Positions 1 through 6,846 of a DNA stretch of 7,188 nt are shown here, piece after piece. Within the stretch, counting starts at the first letter, position 1, and each line of letters begins with the position of its first letter. The DNA is taken from contig DDDD01000118.1 of assembly GCA_002335945.1 (NCBI GenBank), positions 11,458 through 18,645 of the forward strand. Direction: 5' to 3'. Under the pieces are notes generated by a model, which was given only the letters and a program-made list of their open reading frames with translations, had not been told where the DNA came from and did no database searches. Both the position numbers and the translations under genes were made by a program. The stretch comes from Porticoccaceae bacterium UBA1989. GTDB taxonomy: Bacteria; Pseudomonadota; Gammaproteobacteria; Pseudomonadales; Porticoccaceae.

Positions 1-70
1 AGAGCTTCAGCTAGGGCAAGAGCCTCAGCTAAAACAAGAGCCTCAGCGAAACCAAGAGCCCCTGCAAACG
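1..70 (+). repeat. 18-nt tandem repeat within the end of the upstream coding region
   Basis: Units begin at 17, 35 and 53, each opening with CAAGAGCC. A partial diverged unit lies at 1-16 and a decayed one at 71-88. The period is a multiple of three, so the repeat keeps frame and encodes QEPQLK, QEPQRN and QEPLQT. The third full unit has already drifted. The array may extend left beyond the window. Confidence 0.8.
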
Positions 71-97
71 CAACAGTCTGCCGGTGACGCCTCTTGA
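2..97 (+). CDS. C-terminal end of an upstream gene, probably an RND periplasmic adaptor (membrane fusion protein); 5' part outside the window
   Basis: Reading from base 2 gives 31 residues and a TGA stop at 95-97. The peptide is dominated by a six-residue unit of the type Q-E-P-Q-x-x and ends in SAGDAS. No domain is visible, so the adaptor assignment is inference. It rests on the TTGA overlap with the RND pump gene that follows and on the usual adaptor-then-pump gene order of tripartite efflux operons. Q/E/P-rich disordered tails are plausible at the C-terminus of such adaptors. Base frame 1 is also open, up to a TGA at 85-87, but would give an arginine/alanine-rich peptide that does not reach the pump start. 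Frame 3 stops at once. Confidence 0.55.
   Translation, partial: ELQLGQEPQLKQEPQRNQEPLQTQQSAGDAS
83..87 (+). promoter_or_regulatory. Ribosome binding site supporting the TTG start at 94
   Basis: GGTGA lies six bases before the TTG at 94. It would sit about 15 bases before the next in-frame TTG at 103, so it favours 94. It lies inside the upstream coding region, as expected for translationally coupled genes. Confidence 0.5.
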
Positions 98-3000
98 ATA
101 GCTTGATCACCTGGTTTGTACGCAACCCGATCGCGGCCAATTTGATGATGGTTCTGATACTGGCCGGTGGCGCTATGGGCGCATCAAGTATTGGTAAGGA
201 AGTATTTCCTGCAATACCAGTCAATTTTATCGATATCAATATGCCCTACCCCGGCGCTGGTCCCAGGGAAGTCGAAGAGCAGATAGTGATTCGTATTGAA
301 GAGGCTATCTACAATATTGAGGGCATTAAACATATCACCTCCGAGGCGCGCCAGAGCAGAGGTAAGGTTACAGTTGAAGTGGCCACCGGTCACGATATGA
401 ACAAGATGCTCAACGATATTAAAAGTCGCGTTGATTCCATTGTCACTTTTCCGGCAGATGCCGAGCGCCCCATCGTCATGGAACAGATACTGCGCGCGGA
501 AGTCATCCGTGTCGCGCTGTTTGGCGACGCAGACGAAGCCGTACTCAAAGAGTACGGCGAGCGGGTTAGAGATGATTTAGCCGCGCTGCCTGAGGTGGAC
601 TATGCAGACCTCAACGGCGTGCGCGACGCACAGATTGACATTGAGCTCTCGGAAGCAGCCATGCGCCGCTATGGGATCTCGTTTAACGATGTGGTCAATG
701 GTATTCGTCGCTCATCGCTCAACCTTCCCGCAGGCACCATTCGCTCAACCAGCGGTGATATTCAAATTCAAACCCGCGGCCAAGCCTATTTTGAAGAAGA
801 CTTTAAAGAGATCTCGATTAGCAGTCGCAGTGATGGCACTGAAATCAAAATTGCAGATGTAGCCACGGTCAGAGATACCTTTGAAGAGCGTAATGCGCTG
901 GTACGCTTTAATGGCCAGCCGGCGGTTTTTCTCGGCATTAGTGTCGGCAATCAACCGGATGTAATGGCCACCACCGACGCCGTTAAACGCTATATTGCCG
1001 AAGAGATTAACTACCTACCCGCCGAGCTAGGTATTTCTACCTGGGCAGATTTTTCTACCATGTTTTCCAGCCGACTAGAGCTGCTTTCAAGCAATGCGCT
1101 GGGCGGTTTGATACTGGTCTTTGTGGTACTTATGTTGTTTCTTAGCCCGCAGCTGGCCTTTTGGGTAGCTCTGGGAATCGCCATTGCCTATATGGGTGCA
1201 CTGTGGATTCTGCCCAGCATGGGGCTCACCCTCAATATGTTATCCATGTTTTCGTTTCTGCTTATTCTGGGGATAATTGTTGACGATGCCATTGTGGTGG
1301 GTGAAAGTATCTATCGCCATCAGCAGGAGGGCTACGACCCTGAAGCAGCGGCGCAGCTGGGAGCTCAGGCGGTGGGCAAGCCGGTAATTCTCGCCGTTGT
1401 CAGTACCATGATTGTATTTTTGCCGATGCTGTTTTTACCCGGTATCTGGCCAAAAATGCTCTGGGCTATTCCGGCGGTAACCATTGTTGCCCTGAGTTTT
1501 TCCCTGATTGAGTCACTGTTAATCCTGCCGTCTCATCTGGCGCAAATGAAACCAGAGCAGGCACCTAAATCAAAATGGGGGCTTAAGTTTTACCACCTGC
1601 GGCAGTGGTTCGCCAAAGGTATGATGGCCTTTGCTAAAAACAGCTATAAACCCATGCTGATTAAAGCACTGGAATGGCGCTACCTGACGCTAGTCGGGTT
1701 TACCCTGGCCTTTGCTCTGTCGATCACCTTGGTGGATTCTGGTTATATCAAGCAGCGGTTTATGCCCACTGTCGGCTCAGACATCATCCAGATGAAGATT
1801 AATATGCCGGATGGCTATTCCAAGGCTCGGAAACTGGACATTATCAAGCGTGCGGAACTGGCGGTAACTAAACTGCCGGATGATCCTTTGATTGCCGCAC
1901 AGGTAGCTAGCAAAGACCTGACCCGAAATCAGCTGTCCTTTATGTGGGGGGATCACCTGCGGTTAATCCTGGAGATAAGCCCGGAGCACAGTGGCAAGGT
2001 AGATCCGGCATTGGTTGCCGAGCGCTGGCAATACCATGTGGGCAAACTGCCCGAAGCCAAGAGCTTTGAAACCGAAGCATCCCTATCCCGAACGAGCTCT
2101 GGTCGATTTTCTGTACTGCTGTCGTCGTCAAATATAGAACAGCTTCAGGGCGCCACTGCCTATGTTAAGGCGCAGCTTAGTCAGGTGCCTGGCACCACCA
2201 ATATCCGTGACAATATTCATTCGGGGCGTTCTGATATCGACATTAGTCTGCTCGCCAATGCCGACAACTTGGGTATTGGTTTGTCCGATGTAGCCCGGCA
2301 GGTTCGACAGGGTTTTTATGGTGCTGAGGCTCAGCGCATACCCAGAGGCCGAGATGATGTGCGCGTAATGGTGCGCTACCCCAAAGGGGATCGAGCCCAG
2401 GTAGATACCTTGGAAGATCTCCGTGTGCGCACCCCCAGTGGTACCGAGATACCCTTTTATTCTGTCGCCCGAGCGGAGTATGTACCCGGCTATAGTCGCA
2501 TCAACCGCCGGGACCGTGAGCGCAGCGTCAAGGTGACGGCTCAGCCTGTCATGGGCACTATTACTATCAGTGAAATTGCTGAGATTATTTACGGCGATGT
2601 GGCCGCCGAGGTGGCGTTAAAGTATCCCGAGGTCAGTTTCGATAAAGACGCTGAACTTGCAGATCAGGAAGATTTTTACAGCTCATCTATCAAGCTCTTC
2701 ACCCTGGCACTCGCGGTGATCTATATGCTTATGGCGATTGAGTTTAAATCCTACCTCAAGCCATTGGGGGTTTTGTCGGCGGTACCCTTTGGCATCATGG
2801 GGGCGATATTTGGCCACCTGCTAATGGGGCTAGATTTTAGTGTGCTATCACTACTGGGAGTGTTGGCAGCATCTGGAGTGGTGGTGAATGACAACCTGGT
2901 GTTAATCGATCGAATCACGCAACTGAGGGAAGAGGGGCTGGATGTCAAAGAGGCATTAATTCGTGGCGGTCATGAGCGCTTCAGGCCAATTATTCTCACC

Positions 3001-3216
3001 TCGATCACCACCTTTATTGGACTGGTGCCCATTTTGTTGGAGACCAGCATGCAGGCAAAATTCTTGATTCCAATGGTCTCGTCACTGGCCTTTGGCGTGC
3101 TGTTCGCCACCACAGTGACATTGGTTTTTGTGCCCTGCCTCTATTTGGCCGGCGCCAACCTTAAAGCCAGATTAACGAAAAGTTCTGAGCGCAAAACTGC
3201 CCTTAATGTAAACTAA
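94..3216 (+). CDS. RND-family efflux transporter, inner-membrane permease subunit (AcrB/AcrD/AcrF superfamily)
   Basis: A 1040-residue proton-driven inner-membrane pump, close to the family's usual 1020-1050. It would act as a trimer with a periplasmic adaptor and an outer-membrane channel to export hydrophobic or toxic compounds; the substrate cannot be read from sequence. The layout is the duplicated RND fold. TM1 is at about 12-30, followed by a large periplasmic porter region to about 330. TM2-TM6 span about 335-480, then come a cytoplasmic linker and TM7 near 535-552. A second periplasmic region runs to about 860, and TM8-TM12 lie at about 866-1020. The TM4 proton-relay pair is present as D397-D398 in GIIVDDAIVV. 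The TM10 lysine of AcrB is replaced: the matching stretch reads GVVVNDN (928-934). The N-terminus, ITWFVRNPIAANLMM, is typical of the superfamily. The TTG start overlaps the upstream stop (TTGA), indicating coupling to a probable adaptor gene. No outer-membrane factor gene is in the window. Confidence 0.95.
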   Translation: MNSLITWFVRNPIAANLMMVLILAGGAMGASSIGKEVFPAIPVNFIDINMPYPGAGPREVEEQIVIRIEEAIYNIEGIKHITSEARQSRGKVTVEVATGHDMNKMLNDIKSRVDSIVTFPADAERPIVMEQILRAEVIRVALFGDADEAVLKEYGERVRDDLAALPEVDYADLNGVRDAQIDIELSEAAMRRYGISFNDVVNGIRRSSLNLPAGTIRSTSGDIQIQTRGQAYFEEDFKEISISSRSDGTEIKIADVATVRDTFEERNALVRFNGQPAVFLGISVGNQPDVMATTDAVKRYIAEEINYLPAELGISTWADFSTMFSSRLELLSSNALGGLILVFVVLMLFLSPQLAFWVALGIAIAYMGALWILPSMGLTLNMLSMFSFLLILGIIVDDAIVVGESIYRHQQEGYDPEAAAQLGAQAVGKPVILAVVSTMIVFLPMLFLPGIWPKMLWAIPAVTIVALSFSLIESLLILPSHLAQMKPEQAPKSKWGLKFYHLRQWFAKGMMAFAKNSYKPMLIKALEWRYLTLVGFTLAFALSITLVDSGYIKQRFMPTVGSDIIQMKINMPDGYSKARKLDIIKRAELAVTKLPDDPLIAAQVASKDLTRNQLSFMWGDHLRLILEISPEHSGKVDPALVAERWQYHVGKLPEAKSFETEASLSRTSSGRFSVLLSSSNIEQLQGATAYVKAQLSQVPGTTNIRDNIHSGRSDIDISLLANADNLGIGLSDVARQVRQGFYGAEAQRIPRGRDDVRVMVRYPKGDRAQVDTLEDLRVRTPSGTEIPFYSVARAEYVPGYSRINRRDRERSVKVTAQPVMGTITISEIAEIIYGDVAAEVALKYPEVSFDKDAELADQEDFYSSSIKLFTLALAVIYMLMAIEFKSYLKPLGVLSAVPFGIMGAIFGHLLMGLDFSVLSLLGVLAASGVVVNDNLVLIDRITQLREEGLDVKEALIRGGHERFRPIILTSITTFIGLVPILLETSMQAKFLIPMVSSLAFGVLFATTVTLVFVPCLYLAGANLKARLTKSSERKTALNVN

Positions 3217-3222
3217 GGGCAG
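3193..3222 (-). terminator. Probable intrinsic terminator of the yajL-like gene, in the convergent junction
   Basis: CTGCCCTTA at 3197-3205 pairs perfectly with TAAGGGCAG at 3214-3222 around an 8-nt loop. Read on the minus strand, the stem is followed at once by TTTT (3196-3193), which suits termination of the leftward gene ending at 3234. On the plus strand the downstream bases are not T-rich, so rightward termination of the RND transcript is less certain. The right arm contains the RND stop codon TAA (3214-3216). The U-tract is short, so strength is unknown. Confidence 0.6.
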
Positions 3223-3233
3223 ATCTTCAAAAA

Positions 3234-3818
3234 CTAGTAATAGGCAGCCGCTGAGGTCATAAGCACCAAAGGCGAGCTGACCTCCTCTCGCTTGACGACG
3301 CCGCACAGCTGCTCGACTAGCTCCAATGCAAAATCAATGGCCGTACCTGGGCCCTGACTGGTAATGCAATTTCCATCCACCACCACGCGAGATTCACTGT
3401 CCACTTCTTTAGCTTCCGAAACAGGCAAGAACCTAGGATGGCCCGTCGCTGTTCTGTTCTCTAATAAGCCTTTGCTGCCCAGGATCAGCAAGGGTGCTGC
3501 ACATATTGCCCCGTATAGCCTTCCCGCTGCTGCCTGCTTGCGCAGGAGTTTATCGAGTACATCACTGGCCGCGAGGTGTTCTGCGCCGGGCAGTCCACCG
3601 GGCACTGCAATTAAATCAAAGTCGGTTTTTACGCAGTCTTCAATCGCGCAGTCAGCCACAATATTAATGCCATGAGAGCCCGTAATTTGACAGTGGTCGG
3701 CGTCGCTCACACTGGCGACAGTGACCTCGATGTCTGCTCTGCGCAGAACATCAATCATGGTAACTACTTCGATTTCTTCGCTGCCATTAGCAATCGGAAT
3801 TAGTACTGTTTTACTCAT
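3234..3818 (-). CDS. yajL: DJ-1/PfpI family protein, YajL-like (formerly ThiJ)
   Basis: A 194-residue cytoplasmic protein, about the size of E. coli YajL (196). Family members have been described as oxidative-stress-protective chaperones and as glyoxalase or deglycase enzymes; the exact reaction is debated. The N-terminal strand is followed by GSEEIE, with E17 matching the acidic residue that contacts the reactive cysteine in DJ-1. PGGLPGAE is at 74-80. The nucleophile elbow AICAAP places the reactive cysteine at C106, the same number as in human DJ-1. TGHP supplies H127. TSQGPGTAIDF near the C-terminus is very close to YajL. The ATG at 3818 is preferred because AAGGGA (3825-3830) lies six bases before it. 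An upstream GTG at 3842 would add eight residues (MTYKKGNH) and place that ribosome site inside the gene. It converges with the RND gene and diverges from the gshA cluster. Confidence 0.92.
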   Translation of the reverse strand: MSKTVLIPIANGSEEIEVVTMIDVLRRADIEVTVASVSDADHCQITGSHGINIVADCAIEDCVKTDFDLIAVPGGLPGAEHLAASDVLDKLLRKQAAAGRLYGAICAAPLLILGSKGLLENRTATGHPRFLPVSEAKEVDSESRVVVDGNCITSQGPGTAIDFALELVEQLCGVVKREEVSSPLVLMTSAAAYY

Positions 3819-3893
3819 ATGATTTCCCTTTTTATAAGTCACAGGTATGGGTTACACTGTGCCGGAAATCAAAGTGGCTGTCACGGGATTGGC
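3819..3893. promoter_or_regulatory. Divergent intergenic region expected to hold promoters for yajL and the gshA cluster
   Basis: This 75-bp gap is the only place where both the leftward yajL-like gene and the rightward cluster can start, so promoters are expected by position. I see no convincing sigma-70 pair. TACACT at 3853-3858 could be a rightward -10 box, but the matching -35 position (about 3830) is poor. A TATAAA-like stretch on the minus strand lies too close to the yajL ribosome site to be its -10 box. GGGA at 3885-3888 could be the ribosome site for the ORF starting at 3894. Confidence 0.35.
3825..3830 (-). promoter_or_regulatory. Ribosome binding site of the yajL-like gene
   Basis: On the minus strand AAGGGA lies six bases before the ATG at 3818-3816. 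It decides against the GTG at 3842, which lies upstream of this site. Confidence 0.65.
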
Positions 3894-4151
3894 ATGAAAA
3901 TTTATATTTTAAAGACACAGAATAATCTAGTTCTGACCAAAAAATTTGACTGGACCTCCGAGCCACATCGAGACTCCGTCTTCCACAGCCCCTATAGAGA
4001 TATAGCGCTAAATCAACTCATTGAAGTTAACGCCAAAGACATTGATCTTCGGGTTTCAATTGTTGAATGTGACGCAGACTCTAAGGGCCGCCCCATATTA
4101 ATTGCGCCGGAAAAAGTGGCTGCAAATTCCGACCAGTCCAACGCGGCCTGA
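3894..4151 (+). CDS. Small hypothetical protein upstream of gshA
   Basis: An 85-residue product that I do not recognise. It begins MKIYILKT, an apparent beta strand. It is rich in charged residues, with a second likely strand at LRVSIVEC and another at GRPILIAP, and ends in a polar tail. There is no signal peptide or membrane segment, so it is probably cytoplasmic. The ATG at 3894 has GGGA (3885-3888) five bases upstream. The frame is open from 3819, but the added residues look like translated intergenic sequence. Support for a real gene is the ribosome site, the tight fit between the divergent region and gshA (13-nt gap), and the absence of a better frame in this stretch. It is probably the first gene of the gshA transcript. 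The function is unknown, and a spurious ORF over a long leader cannot be excluded. Confidence 0.6.
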   Translation: MKIYILKTQNNLVLTKKFDWTSEPHRDSVFHSPYRDIALNQLIEVNAKDIDLRVSIVECDADSKGRPILIAPEKVAANSDQSNAA

Positions 4152-4153
4152 TT

Positions 4154-4158
4154 GGAAA
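4154..4158 (+). promoter_or_regulatory. Weak ribosome binding site for the gshA TTG start
   Basis: GGAAA precedes the TTG at 4165 by six bases. It is a weak match, but it lies in the 13-nt gap after the upstream stop (4149-4151) and fits the start chosen by alignment to E. coli GshA. Confidence 0.4.
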
Positions 4159-4164
4159 ATTACC

Positions 4165-5724
4165 TTGTCACTAACGACTAAACTGGCTCTTTTGAGCGGC
4201 CCCGATAAAGTAGCATTGCTGACCGGCATTACTCGGGGAATTGAAAAAGAAAGCCTGCGAGTCCAACCCAGCGGCAAGCTGGCGATAACGCCCCACCCAA
4301 AATCTCTAGGTTCGGCCCTAACACATCCGTCGATCACCACAGACTACTCTGAGGCCCTGCTCGAATTTATCACCGCGCCCTCCTCCTCAATTGATGAGGT
4401 GCTCAATGAGCTGAACGAGATTCATCGCTATACCTATCAACATATTGACGATGAGTTGCTGTGGGTCAGCAGCATGCCCTGCCAGCTTGGGGACGACAGC
4501 AGCATTCCAATCGCCGAATATGGCAGCTCCAACATTGGCACCATGAAAGGCGTTTATCGCGTGGGCCTAGGAAATCGTTATGGTCGACTGATGCAAACCA
4601 TTGCCGGCATTCATTACAATTTTTCAGTGCCGGATGATCTCTGGCGCGAACTGCAAAAAGCCAGCGATAGCACAGATAGCCTGAAGGATTTTAAAACTGC
4701 AGGTTACTTTGCCCTAATTCGAAACTTCCGCCGCTATTCATGGCTGCTGCTCTATTTGCTCGGATCTGCCCCCGCCGTGTGTAAAAGTTTTGTTCGTGGT
4801 AGAGAACATCAGCTAGTACCGGTTGGTGACGACAGCCACAGCCTACACACGCCCTACGCCACATCGCTGCGCATGGGTGACCTTGGCTACCAAAGCGACG
4901 CTCAGAGCTCTCTCGTAGTCTGCTACAACAGCATTGATCAATACATTAAGACGCTGCACGACGCCTTACAACAGCCCTATCCAGCCTATGACGACATCGG
5001 TTTAAAAGATGACGCGGGCAACTATAAGCAACTCAATACCCACCTGCTGCAAATTGAAAATGAGTTTTACAGTGCCATCAGGCCAAAGCGCACCGCAGCC
5101 TCAGGTGAAACGCCCTTACATGCGTTAGAGCAGGGCGGCGTAGAATATATTGAGGTCCGCTGCGTTGATTTAAATCCGCTGGTGGCCGCTGGTATTGATG
5201 AAGAAACCATCTGCTTTTTAGATACATTCCTGATGTTCTGTCTGTTGCAAGACAGCCCAGAAACGGACAATAAGGAATATGCTCGGATTCCAGACAATAA
5301 TTCCCGCACGGTTTACAGGGGCCGGGATCCCAAGTTGAGCTTACTGAGTAGCGATGGGGAAGTTCTGCTGCGTGACTGGGGCCATGAGCTGCTGTCCGAG
5401 GTTCAGCCCATAGCGGCTATACTCGACGAAGCCAACCAGACGCAAACGTACACCGCGGCCTTTAACGTTATGCTGGCGCGTATGGAAGACGATAGTTCGA
5501 CACCAGCAGCAACCCTGCTCCGCGAGATGACAGAGAATAATGAAAGTTACTATTCAATGGCAATGCGCAAAGCCAGTGAGCAGCGTGATTATTTTCTCGC
5601 ACGGCCACCGACCGATGAAACCCTCGCCAAGTATCAGCAGCTAGCTGAGCAATCTATGCAGGGGCAGGCCGAGATCGAAGCCAGTGACCAGGTTTCCTTC
5701 GATGAGTTTCTCGCCAACTACTAA
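4165..5724 (+). CDS. gshA: Glutamate-cysteine ligase (gamma-glutamylcysteine synthetase), proteobacterial class I
   Basis: Catalyses ATP-dependent joining of L-glutamate to L-cysteine, the first and usually rate-limiting step of glutathione synthesis in the cytoplasm. The 519 residues compare with 518 in E. coli. Recognisable blocks are GIEKESLRV (25-33), SALTHPSITTDYSEALLEF near 50-70, AGIHYNFS (147-154), RNFRRYSWLL (from 186), ENEFYSAIRPKR (298-309) and GVEYIEVRCVDLNP (325-338). The start is TTG at 4165. With it the conserved acidic residues fall at E27 and E29 and the histidine at H150, exactly the E. coli numbering. A TTG at 4102 would add 21 residues and overlap the upstream ORF by 50 nt. 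The stop overlaps the acpH start by one base. GshB, the second enzyme, is not in this window. Class I enzymes are normally feedback-inhibited by glutathione; this is family knowledge, not visible here. Confidence 0.97.
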   Translation: MSLTTKLALLSGPDKVALLTGITRGIEKESLRVQPSGKLAITPHPKSLGSALTHPSITTDYSEALLEFITAPSSSIDEVLNELNEIHRYTYQHIDDELLWVSSMPCQLGDDSSIPIAEYGSSNIGTMKGVYRVGLGNRYGRLMQTIAGIHYNFSVPDDLWRELQKASDSTDSLKDFKTAGYFALIRNFRRYSWLLLYLLGSAPAVCKSFVRGREHQLVPVGDDSHSLHTPYATSLRMGDLGYQSDAQSSLVVCYNSIDQYIKTLHDALQQPYPAYDDIGLKDDAGNYKQLNTHLLQIENEFYSAIRPKRTAASGETPLHALEQGGVEYIEVRCVDLNPLVAAGIDEETICFLDTFLMFCLLQDSPETDNKEYARIPDNNSRTVYRGRDPKLSLLSSDGEVLLRDWGHELLSEVQPIAAILDEANQTQTYTAAFNVMLARMEDDSSTPAATLLREMTENNESYYSMAMRKASEQRDYFLARPPTDETLAKYQQLAEQSMQGQAEIEASDQVSFDEFLANY

Positions 5725-6317
5725 TGAACTACCTTGCTCATATTGCGCTGGCTGGCGCTAGCCCGGAACACAGGGTTGGTGGCTTACTGGGAGACTTTGT
5801 GCGCGGCCCTCTGTCAGGGCAACTGCCTATTGCCATCGAAACCGGCATAACAGCCCACCGCAAGTTAGACGCCTTTGTAGATCAGCAGCCTGAGATACAG
5901 CTGTTTTTGCGGCGTTTCGAAAAGCCCATGCGCCGCTATGCCGGCATCGTTGCAGATGTGGTCTATGACCATCTTTTGGCGCGGGAATGGACGCAGTATT
6001 ATAAGCAGCCACTGGAAGAGTTTTGCCTGGAGTTTTATGGCCAGCTGGCTGTTTACGGGGATACCCTGCCACCTCGAGCGCAGTATTTTCTCGAACACGC
6101 CCCAAAAATCGGCTGGTTAGAGAGTTATAGCAATGCCGATAATTTACCGCTTATTTTACAGCGTATAGGCCAACGCTTTCGTCAGCCGGTGGCCCTGCAA
6201 GACGCCCTGCCCATTGTGGCTCAGCATCAGGAAGCCATAAATAGCGAGTTTCATCAGCTCTACCCGCGACTGCAAACATTTGTGCACAGCGCATTGCAGG
6301 AAATTGAATTAAACTAA
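5724..6317 (+). CDS. acpH: Acyl carrier protein phosphodiesterase (ACP hydrolase), DUF479 family
   Basis: Removes the 4'-phosphopantetheine arm from holo-ACP to regenerate apo-ACP, opposing AcpS, in the cytoplasm with a divalent metal. At 197 residues it is close to E. coli AcpH (193). Family blocks are MNYLAHIALA at the N-terminus, LLGDFVRG (21-28) with D24, HRKLD (45-49) with H45 and D49, and DVVYDHLLAREW (77-88) with D77, D81 and H82. The histidines and aspartates are the probable metal ligands. YPRL near the C-terminus also matches the family. The ATG shares its A with the gshA stop (TAATG), and no strong ribosome site precedes it, so translation probably depends on ribosomes finishing gshA. 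DUF479 proteins are not all biochemically tested, so the reaction is inferred from similarity to E. coli AcpH. Confidence 0.9.
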   Translation: MNYLAHIALAGASPEHRVGGLLGDFVRGPLSGQLPIAIETGITAHRKLDAFVDQQPEIQLFLRRFEKPMRRYAGIVADVVYDHLLAREWTQYYKQPLEEFCLEFYGQLAVYGDTLPPRAQYFLEHAPKIGWLESYSNADNLPLILQRIGQRFRQPVALQDALPIVAQHQEAINSEFHQLYPRLQTFVHSALQEIELN

Positions 6318-6337
6318 ACTCCCAGGCAACCAGCATC

Positions 6338-6342
6338 AGGAG
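6338..6342 (+). promoter_or_regulatory. Ribosome binding site for the dsbB GTG start
   Basis: AGGAG ends six bases before the GTG at 6349. An ATG at 6347 in another frame is followed at once by TGA, so it cannot be the start. The strong site and correct spacing identify GTG as the initiator. Confidence 0.8.
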
Positions 6343-6348
6343 CTGCAT

Positions 6349-6846
6349 GTGATTTTACCGAACTATCGAACAACCAACCTACTTGTCGCCACCGGCTGTG
6401 CTGGGCTTATTGCCATTGCCGTGTTTTATTTTCAGAATCATCTCGGCTTAGAACCCTGCTACCTCTGTATTACCCAGAGAGTCTTTGTTATTGCAGTTGG
6501 GGTAATCTGCGGCATTGCCGCCCTGCACAATCCTCAGTCAAAAAATGGACAGCGATCCTACGCGGGGCTGATCCTGATTACAGCTATGGCCGGGGGTTTC
6601 TTCTCCGTTAAACAGCTTTGGTTACAGAGTCTGCCCGAAGACAAGGTTCCCGCCTGCGGACCCCCAGTGGATTATCTCTTTGAGGCTTTCTCCGCGTCGG
6701 ACGCGATTAGTATGCTGCTGCGTGGGGATGGCAACTGTGCCCAGGTACAGTGGCAACTACTGGGCCTAAGTATGCCTGGTTGGGTACTGGTGTCCTTTAT
6801 AGTGCTGGCTGGCATAGGAATACTGCAATTCTTTCGCAAGGCCTAA
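6349..6846 (+). CDS. dsbB: Disulfide bond formation protein DsbB, quinone-linked DsbA oxidase
   Basis: Inner-membrane protein that re-oxidises periplasmic DsbA and passes electrons to membrane quinone. At 165 residues it is slightly shorter than E. coli DsbB (176). Four membrane helices are visible, at about 10-28, 44-60, 71-87 and 142-161. The first periplasmic loop carries C37-Y-L-C40, with R44 just after it in the place of the E. coli quinone-contacting R48. The second loop carries C103 (PACGPP) and C130 (GDGNCAQ), followed by QWQLLGLSMPGW, a strong family signature. All four redox cysteines are present, so the enzyme should be active. The GTG start is supported by AGGAG upstream. It begins 31 nt after acpH, and its 3' end probably overlaps the next gene. 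No dsbA is in the window. Confidence 0.95.
   Translation: MILPNYRTTNLLVATGCAGLIAIAVFYFQNHLGLEPCYLCITQRVFVIAVGVICGIAALHNPQSKNGQRSYAGLILITAMAGGFFSVKQLWLQSLPEDKVPACGPPVDYLFEAFSASDAISMLLRGDGNCAQVQWQLLGLSMPGWVLVSFIVLAGIGILQFFRKA

Noticed and set aside
1..87. Open frame 1 giving an Arg/Ala/Ser-rich peptide
   Set aside because: It is a by-product of the 18-nt repeat. Frame 2 gives a coherent Q/E/P repeat and ends overlapping the pump start.
184..393. Minus-strand ORF of 69 residues within the RND gene
   Set aside because: It is antisense to strongly conserved RND coding sequence, with no ribosome site and no recognisable domain. The other antisense and out-of-frame ORFs inside the RND, gshA and acpH genes were rejected on the same grounds.
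3364..3675. Plus-strand ORF of 103 residues opposite yajL
   Set aside because: It is a shadow of the yajL-like gene, whose DJ-1 motifs are clear in the minus frame.
3840..3861. CACAG...CTGTG inverted repeat in the divergent region as a possible operator
   Set aside because: Only five base pairs with a 12-nt spacer and no extension; expected by chance.
4102..4164. Longer gshA starting at TTG 4102
   Set aside because: It would add 21 residues absent from E. coli GshA and overlap the small ORF. The 4165 start gives exact residue register with E. coli.
5806..5820. GCCCT...AGGGC hairpin early in acpH
   Set aside because: A 5-bp stem inside coding sequence with no T-tract; no reason to think it is functional.
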